Assembly: GCA_965262745.1 (NCBI GenBank)
Contig: OZ253558.1
Location: 2,418,001 to 2,482,000 of the forward strand
Source of the DNA: JAJECS01 sp965262745
GTDB taxonomy: Bacteria; Chloroflexota; UBA11872
Length of the DNA stretch: 64,000 bases
Direction: 5' to 3'
The position numbers and the translations under genes were made by a program. Positions 43,140 through 51,618 of the stretch are shown in pieces. Each line of letters opens with the position of its first letter. The stretch's first letter is position 1. The notes beneath the pieces are model-generated. The model saw only the letters and a program-made list of their open reading frames with translations, did no database searches and was not told where the DNA came from.

Positions 43140-44567
43140 ATGACCATCGCCCGCCTCCCCGGGGCTGGGGGCTCTCGGGGTCCGCTCCAGCTCCCGCGAC
43201 GGCAAGTATTTCAGCTTGGCGCCGGGGTCATGCTCGGCGCGCTGAACGTCGGGCCGGCAAAGCTCGTGCCCCAGCAGCGCCGGCCGTGGCTGGTGTTTTT
43301 GTCGGACCATCGCGCTGACCTTGGTTACGTCGTTGAAGACGATCGCCAGGGCGAGTTCGCGTCGGCCTACGAGGCGCTGGGCGGCAGCGCGGTTGCGGGC
43401 CCGGCCATCAGTTCAAGGTTCCGCGATGGACCGGGCGGTCTGCTGTCCCAGGCTTTCGCGCGTCTGGTCCTGCAAGTGTCGCCAGGGACGCGCTCACTGC
43501 GTCCCGCACCGTTGCTCAGGATGGCGAGCACCCGTGGCTTCGACGATTTCCTCGAGCACCAGCATGGGATCCCGCGCCCGTTGACGGGCCGCGCGGCATC
43601 AGGTCTGGGAGTGGACGGCGAGTTCGCGGCGGCTTACGACGCCCTTGGCGGCTGGCCCATCCTGGGCGCGCCGACGACGACGCCCACGCATGGGCAGGAC
43701 GCCGCCGTCCAGCGATTTGAAAACGCCGCACTCGCTGTTCAGGAGCGGAGTGACCAACCGCAGGACGCTGAGTTGGTCCCTGCACCGGTCTACCTGCAGG
43801 CGGCGGGCTACTTCCCAGGACCCCCGTTCTTGGCACGCTCGCTTCCGGTCTATCCGATGGAAGCGCCGCCGGTGGTCCGCTATGGCGACCCGACGCAGCC
43901 CTACGTATTCATCACGGTTGACGACTGCTGGGATCCTGACTTGACGGCGCGGTGCCTGAACATTGCACGCGATGAGCGGATCAAGATCACCTTCTTCCCC
44001 GTCGGGGCGCTGCTTTCCCAGAATCCGGCCCTCTGGCGCCGCGCGATCATTGAGGGGCATTCGATCGAGAACCACACCCAGTGGCATCTGCCGCTGCCGG
44101 AGCTGAGCGATTCCCGGATTCGCTGGGAACTGGACGAGGCCGGCCGTCAACTCAATGCCGTGTTGGGCTATGAGTATCGTCAGCGATTCCTGCGGCCGCC
44201 GGAGGGCGCGGGCATCCCGGACGCTCGGGGCCGACTGGTGCGCATCGCGCAGGCGGCTGGACTCCACATCGCCATGTGGACGGCCGATTCCAAGGGCTGG
44301 CTCCGCCCGTGGGATGACAGCGCTCGGGCGCAGGAGTTTGTGTTCGGCAACCTTTCCGACCATCTGACGCCCGGCGCGGTCCTGCTGCTGCATGCCCTGA
44401 CCAGCGACCTCGCCGCGCTGCCTCGCCTGGCGCGCGAAATCCACAGCGCCGGCCTCCAGAGCGTGAATCTGCGTGACCAGTTGCACCTGCCGGGCGCCAA
44501 GGTCAAGGACGACGATCCGTTGTCGTCGTGTCCGGAAACCCTCGCCGATGCGGCGGCGTGGTGCTAG
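43140..44567 (+). CDS. Polysaccharide deacetylase (NodB) with Tat-like signal and LGFP-like repeats
   Basis: A 475-residue putative exported protein. The N-terminus holds a twin-arginine-like signal (PRRQVFQLGAGVMLGAL). Two repeats of about 100 residues follow, each with GEFA-AYxALGG and G-P-x-S/T (EFASAYEALGGSAVAGPA and EFAAAYDALGGWPILGAP), like cell-wall-associated LGFP-type repeats. The C-terminal NodB domain has VFITVDDCWDPD (catalytic D and metal D), SIENHTQWH (metal histidines) and FLRPPEG. NodB enzymes remove acetyl groups from N-acetylglucosamine polymers or peptidoglycan. A TAATAT at 43105-43110 may be the -10 box. A longer frame back to 42855 overlaps the YdeI gene and is rejected. 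Confidence 0.85.
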   Translation: MTIARLPGAGGSRGPLQLPRRQVFQLGAGVMLGALNVGPAKLVPQQRRPWLVFLSDHRADLGYVVEDDRQGEFASAYEALGGSAVAGPAISSRFRDGPGGLLSQAFARLVLQVSPGTRSLRPAPLLRMASTRGFDDFLEHQHGIPRPLTGRAASGLGVDGEFAAAYDALGGWPILGAPTTTPTHGQDAAVQRFENAALAVQERSDQPQDAELVPAPVYLQAAGYFPGPPFLARSLPVYPMEAPPVVRYGDPTQPYVFITVDDCWDPDLTARCLNIARDERIKITFFPVGALLSQNPALWRRAIIEGHSIENHTQWHLPLPELSDSRIRWELDEAGRQLNAVLGYEYRQRFLRPPEGAGIPDARGRLVRIAQAAGLHIAMWTADSKGWLRPWDDSARAQEFVFGNLSDHLTPGAVLLLHALTSDLAALPRLAREIHSAGLQSVNLRDQLHLPGAKVKDDDPLSSCPETLADAAAWC

Positions 44568-44657
44568 AGGGGCAACGCCACCGGTAGGGTAGCCGGCCGC
44601 CCTCGGTTGTTCCCGCGCCCGGGGCGACTGGATCCGCCCGCATCTGATCGAGGGCTG

Positions 44658-47132
44658 TCAGCCGGCGCCGGCGCGGAACCGCCGCAGCCGCAGCGAGTTC
44701 CCCACCACCGACAGCGATTCCAGGGCCATCGCAGCCGCGGCCAGCATGGGGTCGAGTTGCACGCCCAGCACGGGAAACAGCGCGCCGGCGGCCACCGGAA
44801 TCAGCAGGACGTTGTAGCTGAACGCCCACGTCAGGTTCTGCTTGATCGTGCGCACGGTGCGGCGGCTCAGGCGTATGGCCGTGAGCACGCCGCGGAGATC
44901 GCTGCGCACCAGTGTGACGTCCCCGGCCGCCATGGCGATGTCGGTGCCGGCCCCCATGGCGATTCCCAGATCGGCTTGGGCCAGCGCGGGGGCGTCGTTG
45001 ATGCCGTCGCCCGCCATCACCACCGTCGCGCCTTGGTCTTGGAGCTCGCGGACGACGGCCGCCTTGCCGTCCGGCCGCACCCGGGCGCGGACCTCGTCGA
45101 TCCCAACCGCGCGCGCCACGGCCCGCGCCGTCTCCGGCCGGTCGCCGGTGAGCATCAGCACGCGCAGGCCCAGGCGGCGCAGCGTAGTCACGGTTTCGGC
45201 CGCTTCGGGACGCACCGTGTCGGCCACCGCGAGAATCCCGGCAAGCTGCCCGTCGATCGCCGCATACAGCGGCGTGCGGCCTTGGGCCGCCAGCGTCGTG
45301 GCCTCGACTTCGTCGGGCCCGAGTGGCACCCCGGCCTGCGCCAGCATCTCAGCCGTGCCAACCAGAACCGCTCGCCCCTCCACCTCGGCCCGCACTCCGC
45401 CGCCGGTGATCGAGTGGAACGCGGCGGCCCGCGGGACGGCGACGCCCCGCGCCTGCGCGCCGCGCACAATTGCGCGGCCGATCGGGTGCTCCGAGTCGGC
45501 CTCGGCAGCCGCCGCCAGCCGTAGCAGCTCGGACTCGGGGACGCCGTTGCGCGGCAACACATCGGTGAGCGCCGGCTCGCCTTGGGTCAGCGTGCCGGTC
45601 TTGTCCAACACCACGGTGTCGATCTTCCCAGCCGCTTCGAGCGCCTCGCCGCTGCGGATCAGCACGCCGTCCTCTGCGCCCCGCCCGGTCCCCACCATGA
45701 TGGCCAGGGGCGTGGCTAGCCCGAGCGCGCACGGGCAGGCGACCACCAGCACCGCCACAACGCTCACCAGCGCGTGAGCCGCCTTGGGGTCGGGGCCGAC
45801 GGCGGCCCAAACCGCAAGGGTGACGAGTGCGATCAGGATCACCACGGGCACAAACCGCCCGGCTACCCGGTCGGCCAGCCGCTGCATCGGCGCCTTGCTC
45901 GTCTGGGCTTGTTCGACCAGTTGGATGATCTGCGCCAGCACGGAATCGCGGTCCACCGCCGTGACGCGAAGGCGCAGCCGCCCCGTGGTGTTGACGGTCG
46001 CCCCGACGACCTGGTCGCCGGCGGCTTTCTCGACCGGCACGCTCTCGCCCGTGACCATTGATTCATCGACCGCCGACGCGCCGTCGAGCACCTCGCCGTC
46101 GACCGGGATCCTGGCCCCCGGCGACACGTACACGATGTCGCCGACTTGGATGTCGGCCAAGGAAACCTCAACGCGTTCACCGGCGCGCTCGACCAGCGCC
46201 GTCGCCGGCCGCAAGTTCATGAGCCGCTCGATTGCGACCGAGGCCTGACGCTTGGCCCGCGCCTCGATCCAGCGTCCGAGCAGAACCAGGCCGATGATGA
46301 TCATGGCCGTGTCGTAGTGATAGAGGGCCGCGCTGTCCGCCAGCGCCGCGGGCCAGAGGGTGAGCACCAGGCTGGAGCCGTAGGCCGCGCTGGTTCCCAC
46401 GGCGATCAGCGTGTTCATGTCGGCGCCGCCGCGGCGCAGGGCTGTCCACGCCCCCCGATAGAAGCGCCAGCCGGCCACGAACTGCACCGGCGTCGCCAGC
46501 GCCAACTGCACCGCGGGAATGGCGAAGACTTCGGGCCGCCAGAGGCCCGGGATGTAGGTCGCGCCCGCCCACAGCACCAGCACGCCCAGGGTCAGGGCCG
46601 CGGCGGCTTGCCACGCCAACAGCCGCTGCTCGCGGCGCCGTGCGGCGTCCCACGAGCCCACCTCTTGCTCGGCCGCGCCTGAAGCTGCCTCCGGCTCGGC
46701 GATCTCGTAGCCCGCCGCGGCGACTGCCGCGGTGAGGTCGCCGCGCGTCGACATTCCCCGAATCGCGCGCACGTGGGCGCGTTCAGAGGCCAAATTGACG
46801 GTGGCTTCGAGCACACCCGGCGCTCCGCGCAGTGCCCCTTCCACACTCGCCACGCACGAGGCGCAACTCAGCCCCTCGATCTGCAGCCGCGTCTCGGTGG
46901 TCGGCACGGCATAGCCCGCCGCCTCCACTGCCGACGCCAGTGCGGCGGCATCCGTCTGCGCGGGATCGAACCGCACCGCGGCCGTCTCGGCCGCCAGGTT
47001 GACGGTCGCCGCCGCGACCCCATCGACGCTCGATAACGCATCCTCGACGCTGCTAATGCATGAGGCGCAGCTCATGCCACTGATGGGCAGCGTGACCGTG
47101 GCTGTGTCGCGCGTCGACGCAGCGATGGTCAT
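44658..47132 (-). CDS. copA: Copper-translocating P1B-type ATPase CopA
   Basis: An 824-residue P-type ATPase. Two N-terminal heavy-metal-binding domains carry GMSCASC (C22/C25) and GLSCASC (C90/C93). The eight-helix membrane part contains the CPC metal site (C466-P-C468). The cytoplasmic domains have the phosphorylated aspartate D510 in DKTGTLTQGE, the SEHPIGRAI histidine-proline motif, LTGDRPETARAVA and VAMAGDGINDAPALAQADLG-type hinge text. This pattern predicts Cu(I) export. Its start overlaps the CsoR stop (ATGA), and the upstream CsoR operator indicates copper-induced expression. Confidence 0.96.
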   Translation of the reverse strand: MTIAASTRDTATVTLPISGMSCASCISSVEDALSSVDGVAAATVNLAAETAAVRFDPAQTDAAALASAVEAAGYAVPTTETRLQIEGLSCASCVASVEGALRGAPGVLEATVNLASERAHVRAIRGMSTRGDLTAAVAAAGYEIAEPEAASGAAEQEVGSWDAARRREQRLLAWQAAAALTLGVLVLWAGATYIPGLWRPEVFAIPAVQLALATPVQFVAGWRFYRGAWTALRRGGADMNTLIAVGTSAAYGSSLVLTLWPAALADSAALYHYDTAMIIIGLVLLGRWIEARAKRQASVAIERLMNLRPATALVERAGERVEVSLADIQVGDIVYVSPGARIPVDGEVLDGASAVDESMVTGESVPVEKAAGDQVVGATVNTTGRLRLRVTAVDRDSVLAQIIQLVEQAQTSKAPMQRLADRVAGRFVPVVILIALVTLAVWAAVGPDPKAAHALVSVVAVLVVACPCALGLATPLAIMVGTGRGAEDGVLIRSGEALEAAGKIDTVVLDKTGTLTQGEPALTDVLPRNGVPESELLRLAAAAEADSEHPIGRAIVRGAQARGVAVPRAAAFHSITGGGVRAEVEGRAVLVGTAEMLAQAGVPLGPDEVEATTLAAQGRTPLYAAIDGQLAGILAVADTVRPEAAETVTTLRRLGLRVLMLTGDRPETARAVARAVGIDEVRARVRPDGKAAVVRELQDQGATVVMAGDGINDAPALAQADLGIAMGAGTDIAMAAGDVTLVRSDLRGVLTAIRLSRRTVRTIKQNLTWAFSYNVLLIPVAAGALFPVLGVQLDPMLAAAAMALESLSVVGNSLRLRRFRAGAG

Positions 47133-47515
47133 GCCGGCGTCCTGGTCGAGGCCGGGTGGTGCGGCTGGTGAGGCGAACGACCGCCGTTCGCGAGCGCCTC
47201 GGCCACGCTCTCCAGGACCTCGCCGGTGGACGCAACGCGGCGCAGGTGGCCCGTCCCCTTCACGACCTCGAGGAGCTCACGGATCACCCGCTCGCGTTCA
47301 TCGGGGTCGTCGCCGCGGATGGCGGCCGTGACGCACGTCTGGAGATGCCGCTCGAGGACCTCGGCGTTGACCTTCTCGATGGCGCCCTGGATGGCCAGCG
47401 TCTGCTTGAGGATGTCGATGCAGTAAGCCTCGTCCGCGAGCATGCGCTCCACGCCGCGCGCGTGTCCCTCGATTGATTTCCAGCGATTGATCAAGCGCCG
47501 CGTCGCCTCGTCCAT
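47129..47515 (-). CDS. csoR: CsoR-family copper-sensing transcriptional repressor
   Basis: A 128-residue DUF156 protein. The Cu(I) ligand set is present as C32 (AYCIDIL), H57 and C61 (LERHLQTCV), the C-H-C triad that separates CsoR from RcnR/FrmR relatives. The N-terminal helix RLINRWKSIEGHARGVERML is the usual DNA-facing helix. Copper binding releases the repressor from DNA. It is the first gene of a csoR-copA operon, with a matching operator 17-39 bases upstream. The tail after residue 105 is disordered. Confidence 0.94.
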   Translation of the reverse strand: MDEATRRLINRWKSIEGHARGVERMLADEAYCIDILKQTLAIQGAIEKVNAEVLERHLQTCVTAAIRGDDPDERERVIRELLEVVKGTGHLRRVASTGEVLESVAEALANGGRSPHQPHHPASTRTPA

Positions 47516-47531
47516 GCCGTCGTCCCACCTC

Positions 47532-47554
47532 TACCCCACCCCAGGTGGGGTGGT
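47532..47554 (-). promoter_or_regulatory. CsoR operator of the csoR-copA operon
   Basis: TACCCCACCCCAGGTGGGGT followed by GGT holds CCACCCC (47536-47542) and GGGGTGG (47547-47553) as a perfect 7-bp inverted repeat around AGGT. This closely resembles the G-tract CsoR operators known from actinobacteria (CCCACCCCC...GGGGTGGG type). On the minus strand it overlaps the predicted transcription start. Confidence 0.75.
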
Positions 47555-47559
47555 CTCCA

Positions 47560-47589
47560 AGACTACGCCGCCCGGCGAAGCCCGTGCAA
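47560..47589 (-). promoter_or_regulatory. Predicted csoR-copA promoter
   Basis: On the minus strand TTGCAC (47589-47584) and TAGTCT (47565-47560) are 18 bases apart, placing the start near 47553, inside the CsoR operator. A bound repressor there would block initiation. Confidence 0.45.
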
Positions 47590-47674
47590 CCCGCGTAGCC
47601 ATCCCGGCGGATGCTGGCCGGCAGCGTGCCCGTGGGACAGGCTGCCTGGCTATCCTTGGGCCGCGGCGCAAGGC

Positions 47675-49894
47675 GTGCGCCAATGCGCGGAGGGACGCCC
47701 GATCGACCAGGCGCTCTGGATATTCGCGCTCGTCGCGTTCGCCGTGCTGGGCGTGCCATGGGCGCGCCTGGCGTTTGGCCGGCTGCCCACTCGCGGCCTC
47801 GCGCTCGCCGCTCCCATCGGGCTCTTCCTCTTCCACTACCTCGCCTGGCTGGGGCTTTTCACCGGCTGGTTCCGCAACGGCCAGGCCTACGCCTGGGCAG
47901 TGCTCGGGGTGTTCGCCGCGGCGACGGCGGTGCTGGCCTGGTTCATACGGGCGGACCTGCGTGGGCTTTGGCCGCGGCGATGGATCTGGGCCTGCGGCCT
48001 GGCAGTGCTCCTAGCCGCCTACGGCGTCGGTGTAGGCATGCGCTGGCTCAATCCCGAGATCGCCGGCACGGAAAAGCCCATGGACCTGGCGCTGCTCAGC
48101 GCCACCATGCGCAGTGCGGTCTTCCCGCCCCTCGACCCGTGGTTCGCCGGCGAGCCGATCAACTACTACTACCTCGGCTACTCCATGGGTGGCGCGCTCG
48201 GGCACCTGTCGGGCGCACCGCCCGCGGTGGCCTACAACACCTATCTCGCCACGCTGCTGGCGCTGGTCGTCGTGGGAGTCGGCTCGGCGGCATACGACCT
48301 GGCATCGCTGCTCGGCGCCGGGCCCAGGCGCGCGCTGCGGGCGGCCGTGGGGTCGGTGCTCGTCGGCGTGGTCGCCGGTAACCTGGCGATCGCGCGCGCC
48401 GTCGTAACCGAGGAGTTCCGCGGGCAGACCGGGTTTTGGCAGGGCATCGGCTGGAAGGCCTCGCGGGTCATCGAGCAACACCCAGTCGACGGGGTGCCCG
48501 ACAAGACGATCAACGAGTTCCCGGCCTTCTCGTTCATTCTCGGCGACCTCCACCCCCATGTGATGGCCCTGCCCTTCACCATCGTGGTCGCCAGCCTCGC
48601 GCTGCAAGGCATGGCGGCTTGGTGGCGGCCCGCAAGTTACCGAGATTGGATGCCGTGGGCCGGCACCCTGCTGACGGGCGTGCTGGTCGGAAGCCTCTAC
48701 GGGCTCAACGCGTGGGACTTTCCGACGTATCTGGCCCTCGTAATCGGCGCGGCGATCCTGGCGCACCTTGCCGGCTCGGGGCCCCGCGCGTGGGGCCGGC
48801 TGCTGGCCCACGCCGCACTGATCGTGGCGGTGGCCGCCGTCGCGTGGCTGCCCTACACCCTGAACGTCGAGCTGCTGAGTGAGGGGCTTGGAATCGTCCC
48901 CACGCGCACCCTGGCGCTGCACTTCCTGCAGGTGTTCGGTTTGCCGGCGTTGCTCGCCGTGAGTGGGCTCACGGCGCTGCTGGCGGACGGCTCGCGGACG
49001 GCGCGCGTCTGGCTTTGGGGGAGCGTAGTCCTGGCGGCGCTGACCGTGCTCGTGCTGCGCGGTGAGATCGTGGGCGTGCTGCTCGTGGTGCTGGCGCTGG
49101 CAGCGGTGGCGATGCGCCGCCGGCCGGCGGCGCTCGGGCCATTCGCGCTGAGCGTTCTGGTGGCGGCGGCATTCGGCCTCATGCTCCTGGTGGAGCTGGT
49201 GCACGTGGACGACTTCTTCGGCCCGCCGTATGTCCGCATGAACACCGTGTTCAAGGTGCACTATCAGGCGTGGGCGTTGCTGGCGATTGCCGCGGGGCCG
49301 GCGCTGCTCGTCACATGGCGACGGCTTTCGGACGCCCGCGGCCCGGGGCGGGCGGTCATACGCGCCGGCTACGCGAGCACGGTGGCGGTGCTGCTGGTGC
49401 TGGCGTTGAGCTACTCCGCGGTCGCCCTGCGCGACAAGGCGGCCGCCAGCGATGTCAGCGGCACGCTGAACGGCCTGGCGCACGCCGAGCGCAGCCGCCC
49501 TGACGATCTGGCGGCCGCCCGCTGGCTGGCGCAAAACGCGGGCGACGCGGCCGTCGTTCTGGAAGCGCCGGGGACTCCGTACAGTGAAGAATCACGCATC
49601 GCAACATGGTCGGGCGTGCCGACCGTGATCGGCTGGACGCAACATGAACAGCTCTGGCGAGGGAGCATTCCGGCGATCGGGGAACGCGCCGATGACGTCG
49701 CGCGGATGTACTCGACGTCGGATGCCGCCGAGGCCCTGCGTCTCATGCACCGGTACGGCGTGACGCACGTGGTCTTCGGCCGCATCGAGCGCAGAAGCTA
49801 TGACGATGCCGCGGCGGCGCGCTTGCGCGCCTTCCTCGAGCCTGCGGCGCAGTTTGGGGCCACCACGATCTTCGCGGTGCCGGCGGCCCCGTGA
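47675..49894 (+). CDS. DUF2298 / Chlor_Arch_YYY family polytopic membrane protein
   Basis: A 739-residue protein with 12 or more membrane helices. The defining motif INYYYLGYSMGGALGHLSG is present, as are FILGDLHPHVMALPF and, near the end, VDDFFGPPYVRMNTVFKVHY and a soluble tail with VLEAPGTPYSEESRIATWSG. The family is typical of Chloroflexota and some archaea and belongs with GT-C-like membrane proteins; its biochemical role is unproven. Start uncertain: GTG 47675 lacks a clear ribosome binding site. Its stop overlaps the next gene (GTGA), so it forms an operon with the Agl23-like gene. Confidence 0.88.
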   Translation: MRQCAEGRPIDQALWIFALVAFAVLGVPWARLAFGRLPTRGLALAAPIGLFLFHYLAWLGLFTGWFRNGQAYAWAVLGVFAAATAVLAWFIRADLRGLWPRRWIWACGLAVLLAAYGVGVGMRWLNPEIAGTEKPMDLALLSATMRSAVFPPLDPWFAGEPINYYYLGYSMGGALGHLSGAPPAVAYNTYLATLLALVVVGVGSAAYDLASLLGAGPRRALRAAVGSVLVGVVAGNLAIARAVVTEEFRGQTGFWQGIGWKASRVIEQHPVDGVPDKTINEFPAFSFILGDLHPHVMALPFTIVVASLALQGMAAWWRPASYRDWMPWAGTLLTGVLVGSLYGLNAWDFPTYLALVIGAAILAHLAGSGPRAWGRLLAHAALIVAVAAVAWLPYTLNVELLSEGLGIVPTRTLALHFLQVFGLPALLAVSGLTALLADGSRTARVWLWGSVVLAALTVLVLRGEIVGVLLVVLALAAVAMRRRPAALGPFALSVLVAAAFGLMLLVELVHVDDFFGPPYVRMNTVFKVHYQAWALLAIAAGPALLVTWRRLSDARGPGRAVIRAGYASTVAVLLVLALSYSAVALRDKAAASDVSGTLNGLAHAERSRPDDLAAARWLAQNAGDAAVVLEAPGTPYSEESRIATWSGVPTVIGWTQHEQLWRGSIPAIGERADDVARMYSTSDAAEALRLMHRYGVTHVVFGRIERRSYDDAAAARLRAFLEPAAQFGATTIFAVPAAP

Positions 49895-51618
49895 TCGCCG
49901 AACAGACCATGGACGCCGGGAGATCGGCCGAGGTGCGCGCCTGGCTGGCGCATCCGGCGGGATTCGGGTTGAGCCGCGGCGAGGTCCTGCTGTACCTGGC
50001 GATTCTGGCGCTGGCGGCCGGCCTTCGCTTCTACGACCTGGGCACGCGGACGTTCCACCACGACGAGGCGATCCACGCCAAGGAATCCGTGGAGATGATC
50101 CGCGGCAAGCAATACCGCTACGACCCGGCCTATCACGGGCCGCTGCTGTACTTCACCAACACAGTGCTGTTCCTGGCCGTCGGCCACGACGACGTGACGG
50201 CGCGCGTGATCCCCGCCGTGGTCGGGGTGGCGACGGTGGCGGCGCTCGTCTTGCTGCGCCCCGAGTTGGGCCGAATCGGCACGCCGCTGGCCATGACCGC
50301 CATGACGCTGTCGACGGCGTTCCTGTACTACTCGCGGTTCGTTCGCAACGACATCTACGTCGCGCTGTTCACCCTCATCGTGGTCGGGGCGCTCGTGCGC
50401 TACCTCGCGTATCCGCGCCGGCGCTGGATCTATATCGCCTGGGTCGCGCTGGGGCTTTCCTTCGTCACCAAAGAGAACACCTACATCCACGGCGTCCTGC
50501 TGGTCGCATTGCTTGCCGCGTTCGGCATCGTGGCGTGGGCCGCGGCGCGGCGCCCATCGCGGCAGGCATCACCGGTGGTGGGGCCGATCCACGCGGCCAT
50601 GGCGCACCTGCGCCGCGACGCCGAGCACCTCGTCTACGGGTTCCTCATCTTCGTCGTCATCGCCTTCCTGTTCTACACCTCGTTTCTGACCAACCTGACG
50701 GGCTTCCGCGACGCCTTTGTCGACTCGGTGAGGTATTGGACCGAGGTCCACGAGTCCGAGCGTGTCAACCAGCCGTGGTTCTACTACCCGATGTTCATGT
50801 TGGTGTATGAGCCCCTTGCGTTGCTCATTGGCACGCTGGCGCTCACGCGCCTGGCCACGGCGCGCACGCCGCTGCCCTGGGTGCTTGCCCTATGGGGCGT
50901 GGTTGGCATGGGCATCTATTCGACGCTCGGCGAGAAGGCCCCGTGGCTCGTGCTGCACGTGATGTGGCCGTTCTTGGTCCTGGCGAGCTGGTACGCCGGG
51001 CGGCGGCTGGAGTCCGGTCAGCCGCGCGTGCTGCGCGCCGCCATGGCCGTGATGGTGATCGGCCTGTTCGCCTGGACCGTGCGCTTCGCCGTGCCGACCA
51101 CCTACGAACGCGGCGACGTGCCGATCGATTTCGTGATGTATACGCAGTCGGCGCCGGACGCGCTCATCGGGGTTGCCGCCATCGAGGCTTCCGGTCAAGT
51201 CACCGGCGAAGCAAACTATGTGCGCGCGGTGGTGGAGAACGAGTTTGCCTGGCCGCTGGCCTGGTACCTGCGAAACTACCCTAACGTTGCGTATGAGAAA
51301 GAGGTCACCCTGGACGAAGCGCTGAGCGCGCCGGTGGTGTTGCTCAAGAAAGACACGGCGGCGGAGCTACGGCTGGATACCCAGGGCTATTCGGCGGAAA
51401 CCTTGCCGCTGCGCCGCTGGTTCCCCGAGTTCGCCTATCGCGGCTGGAAGATCGGATTCCTTGGCGAGTTCTGGAACGACCCCAAGGCCCGCGCGACGTT
51501 CTGGGATTGGCTCGTCCTGCGGGAAGAGACGCCGATACCCATCGGCAGCTACGACTACGTCCTGCACATTCGTGACGACATGCGGCCCGCGCAGCCCGTC
51601 GGCGAGGCGCCCACGTGA
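49891..51618 (+). CDS. Agl23/TIGR03663-type GT-C fold membrane protein
   Basis: A 575-residue polytopic membrane protein. After the first helix comes TFHHDEAIHAKESVEMIRG, a GT-C-type acidic loop (HDE), then YDPAYHGPLLYFTNTVLF. Later motifs are FSTAFLYYSRFVRNDIYVA-like text (STAFLYYSRFVRNDIYV), ALGLSFVTKENTYIHG and STLGEKAPWLVLHVMWP, all characteristic of TIGR03663. Archaeal members are linked to glycan flipping during N-glycosylation; the function in Chloroflexota is inferred. GTG start overlaps the YYY gene and its stop overlaps the FAD oxidoreductase. Confidence 0.88.
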   Translation: MIAEQTMDAGRSAEVRAWLAHPAGFGLSRGEVLLYLAILALAAGLRFYDLGTRTFHHDEAIHAKESVEMIRGKQYRYDPAYHGPLLYFTNTVLFLAVGHDDVTARVIPAVVGVATVAALVLLRPELGRIGTPLAMTAMTLSTAFLYYSRFVRNDIYVALFTLIVVGALVRYLAYPRRRWIYIAWVALGLSFVTKENTYIHGVLLVALLAAFGIVAWAAARRPSRQASPVVGPIHAAMAHLRRDAEHLVYGFLIFVVIAFLFYTSFLTNLTGFRDAFVDSVRYWTEVHESERVNQPWFYYPMFMLVYEPLALLIGTLALTRLATARTPLPWVLALWGVVGMGIYSTLGEKAPWLVLHVMWPFLVLASWYAGRRLESGQPRVLRAAMAVMVIGLFAWTVRFAVPTTYERGDVPIDFVMYTQSAPDALIGVAAIEASGQVTGEANYVRAVVENEFAWPLAWYLRNYPNVAYEKEVTLDEALSAPVVLLKKDTAAELRLDTQGYSAETLPLRRWFPEFAYRGWKIGFLGEFWNDPKARATFWDWLVLREETPIPIGSYDYVLHIRDDMRPAQPVGEAPT

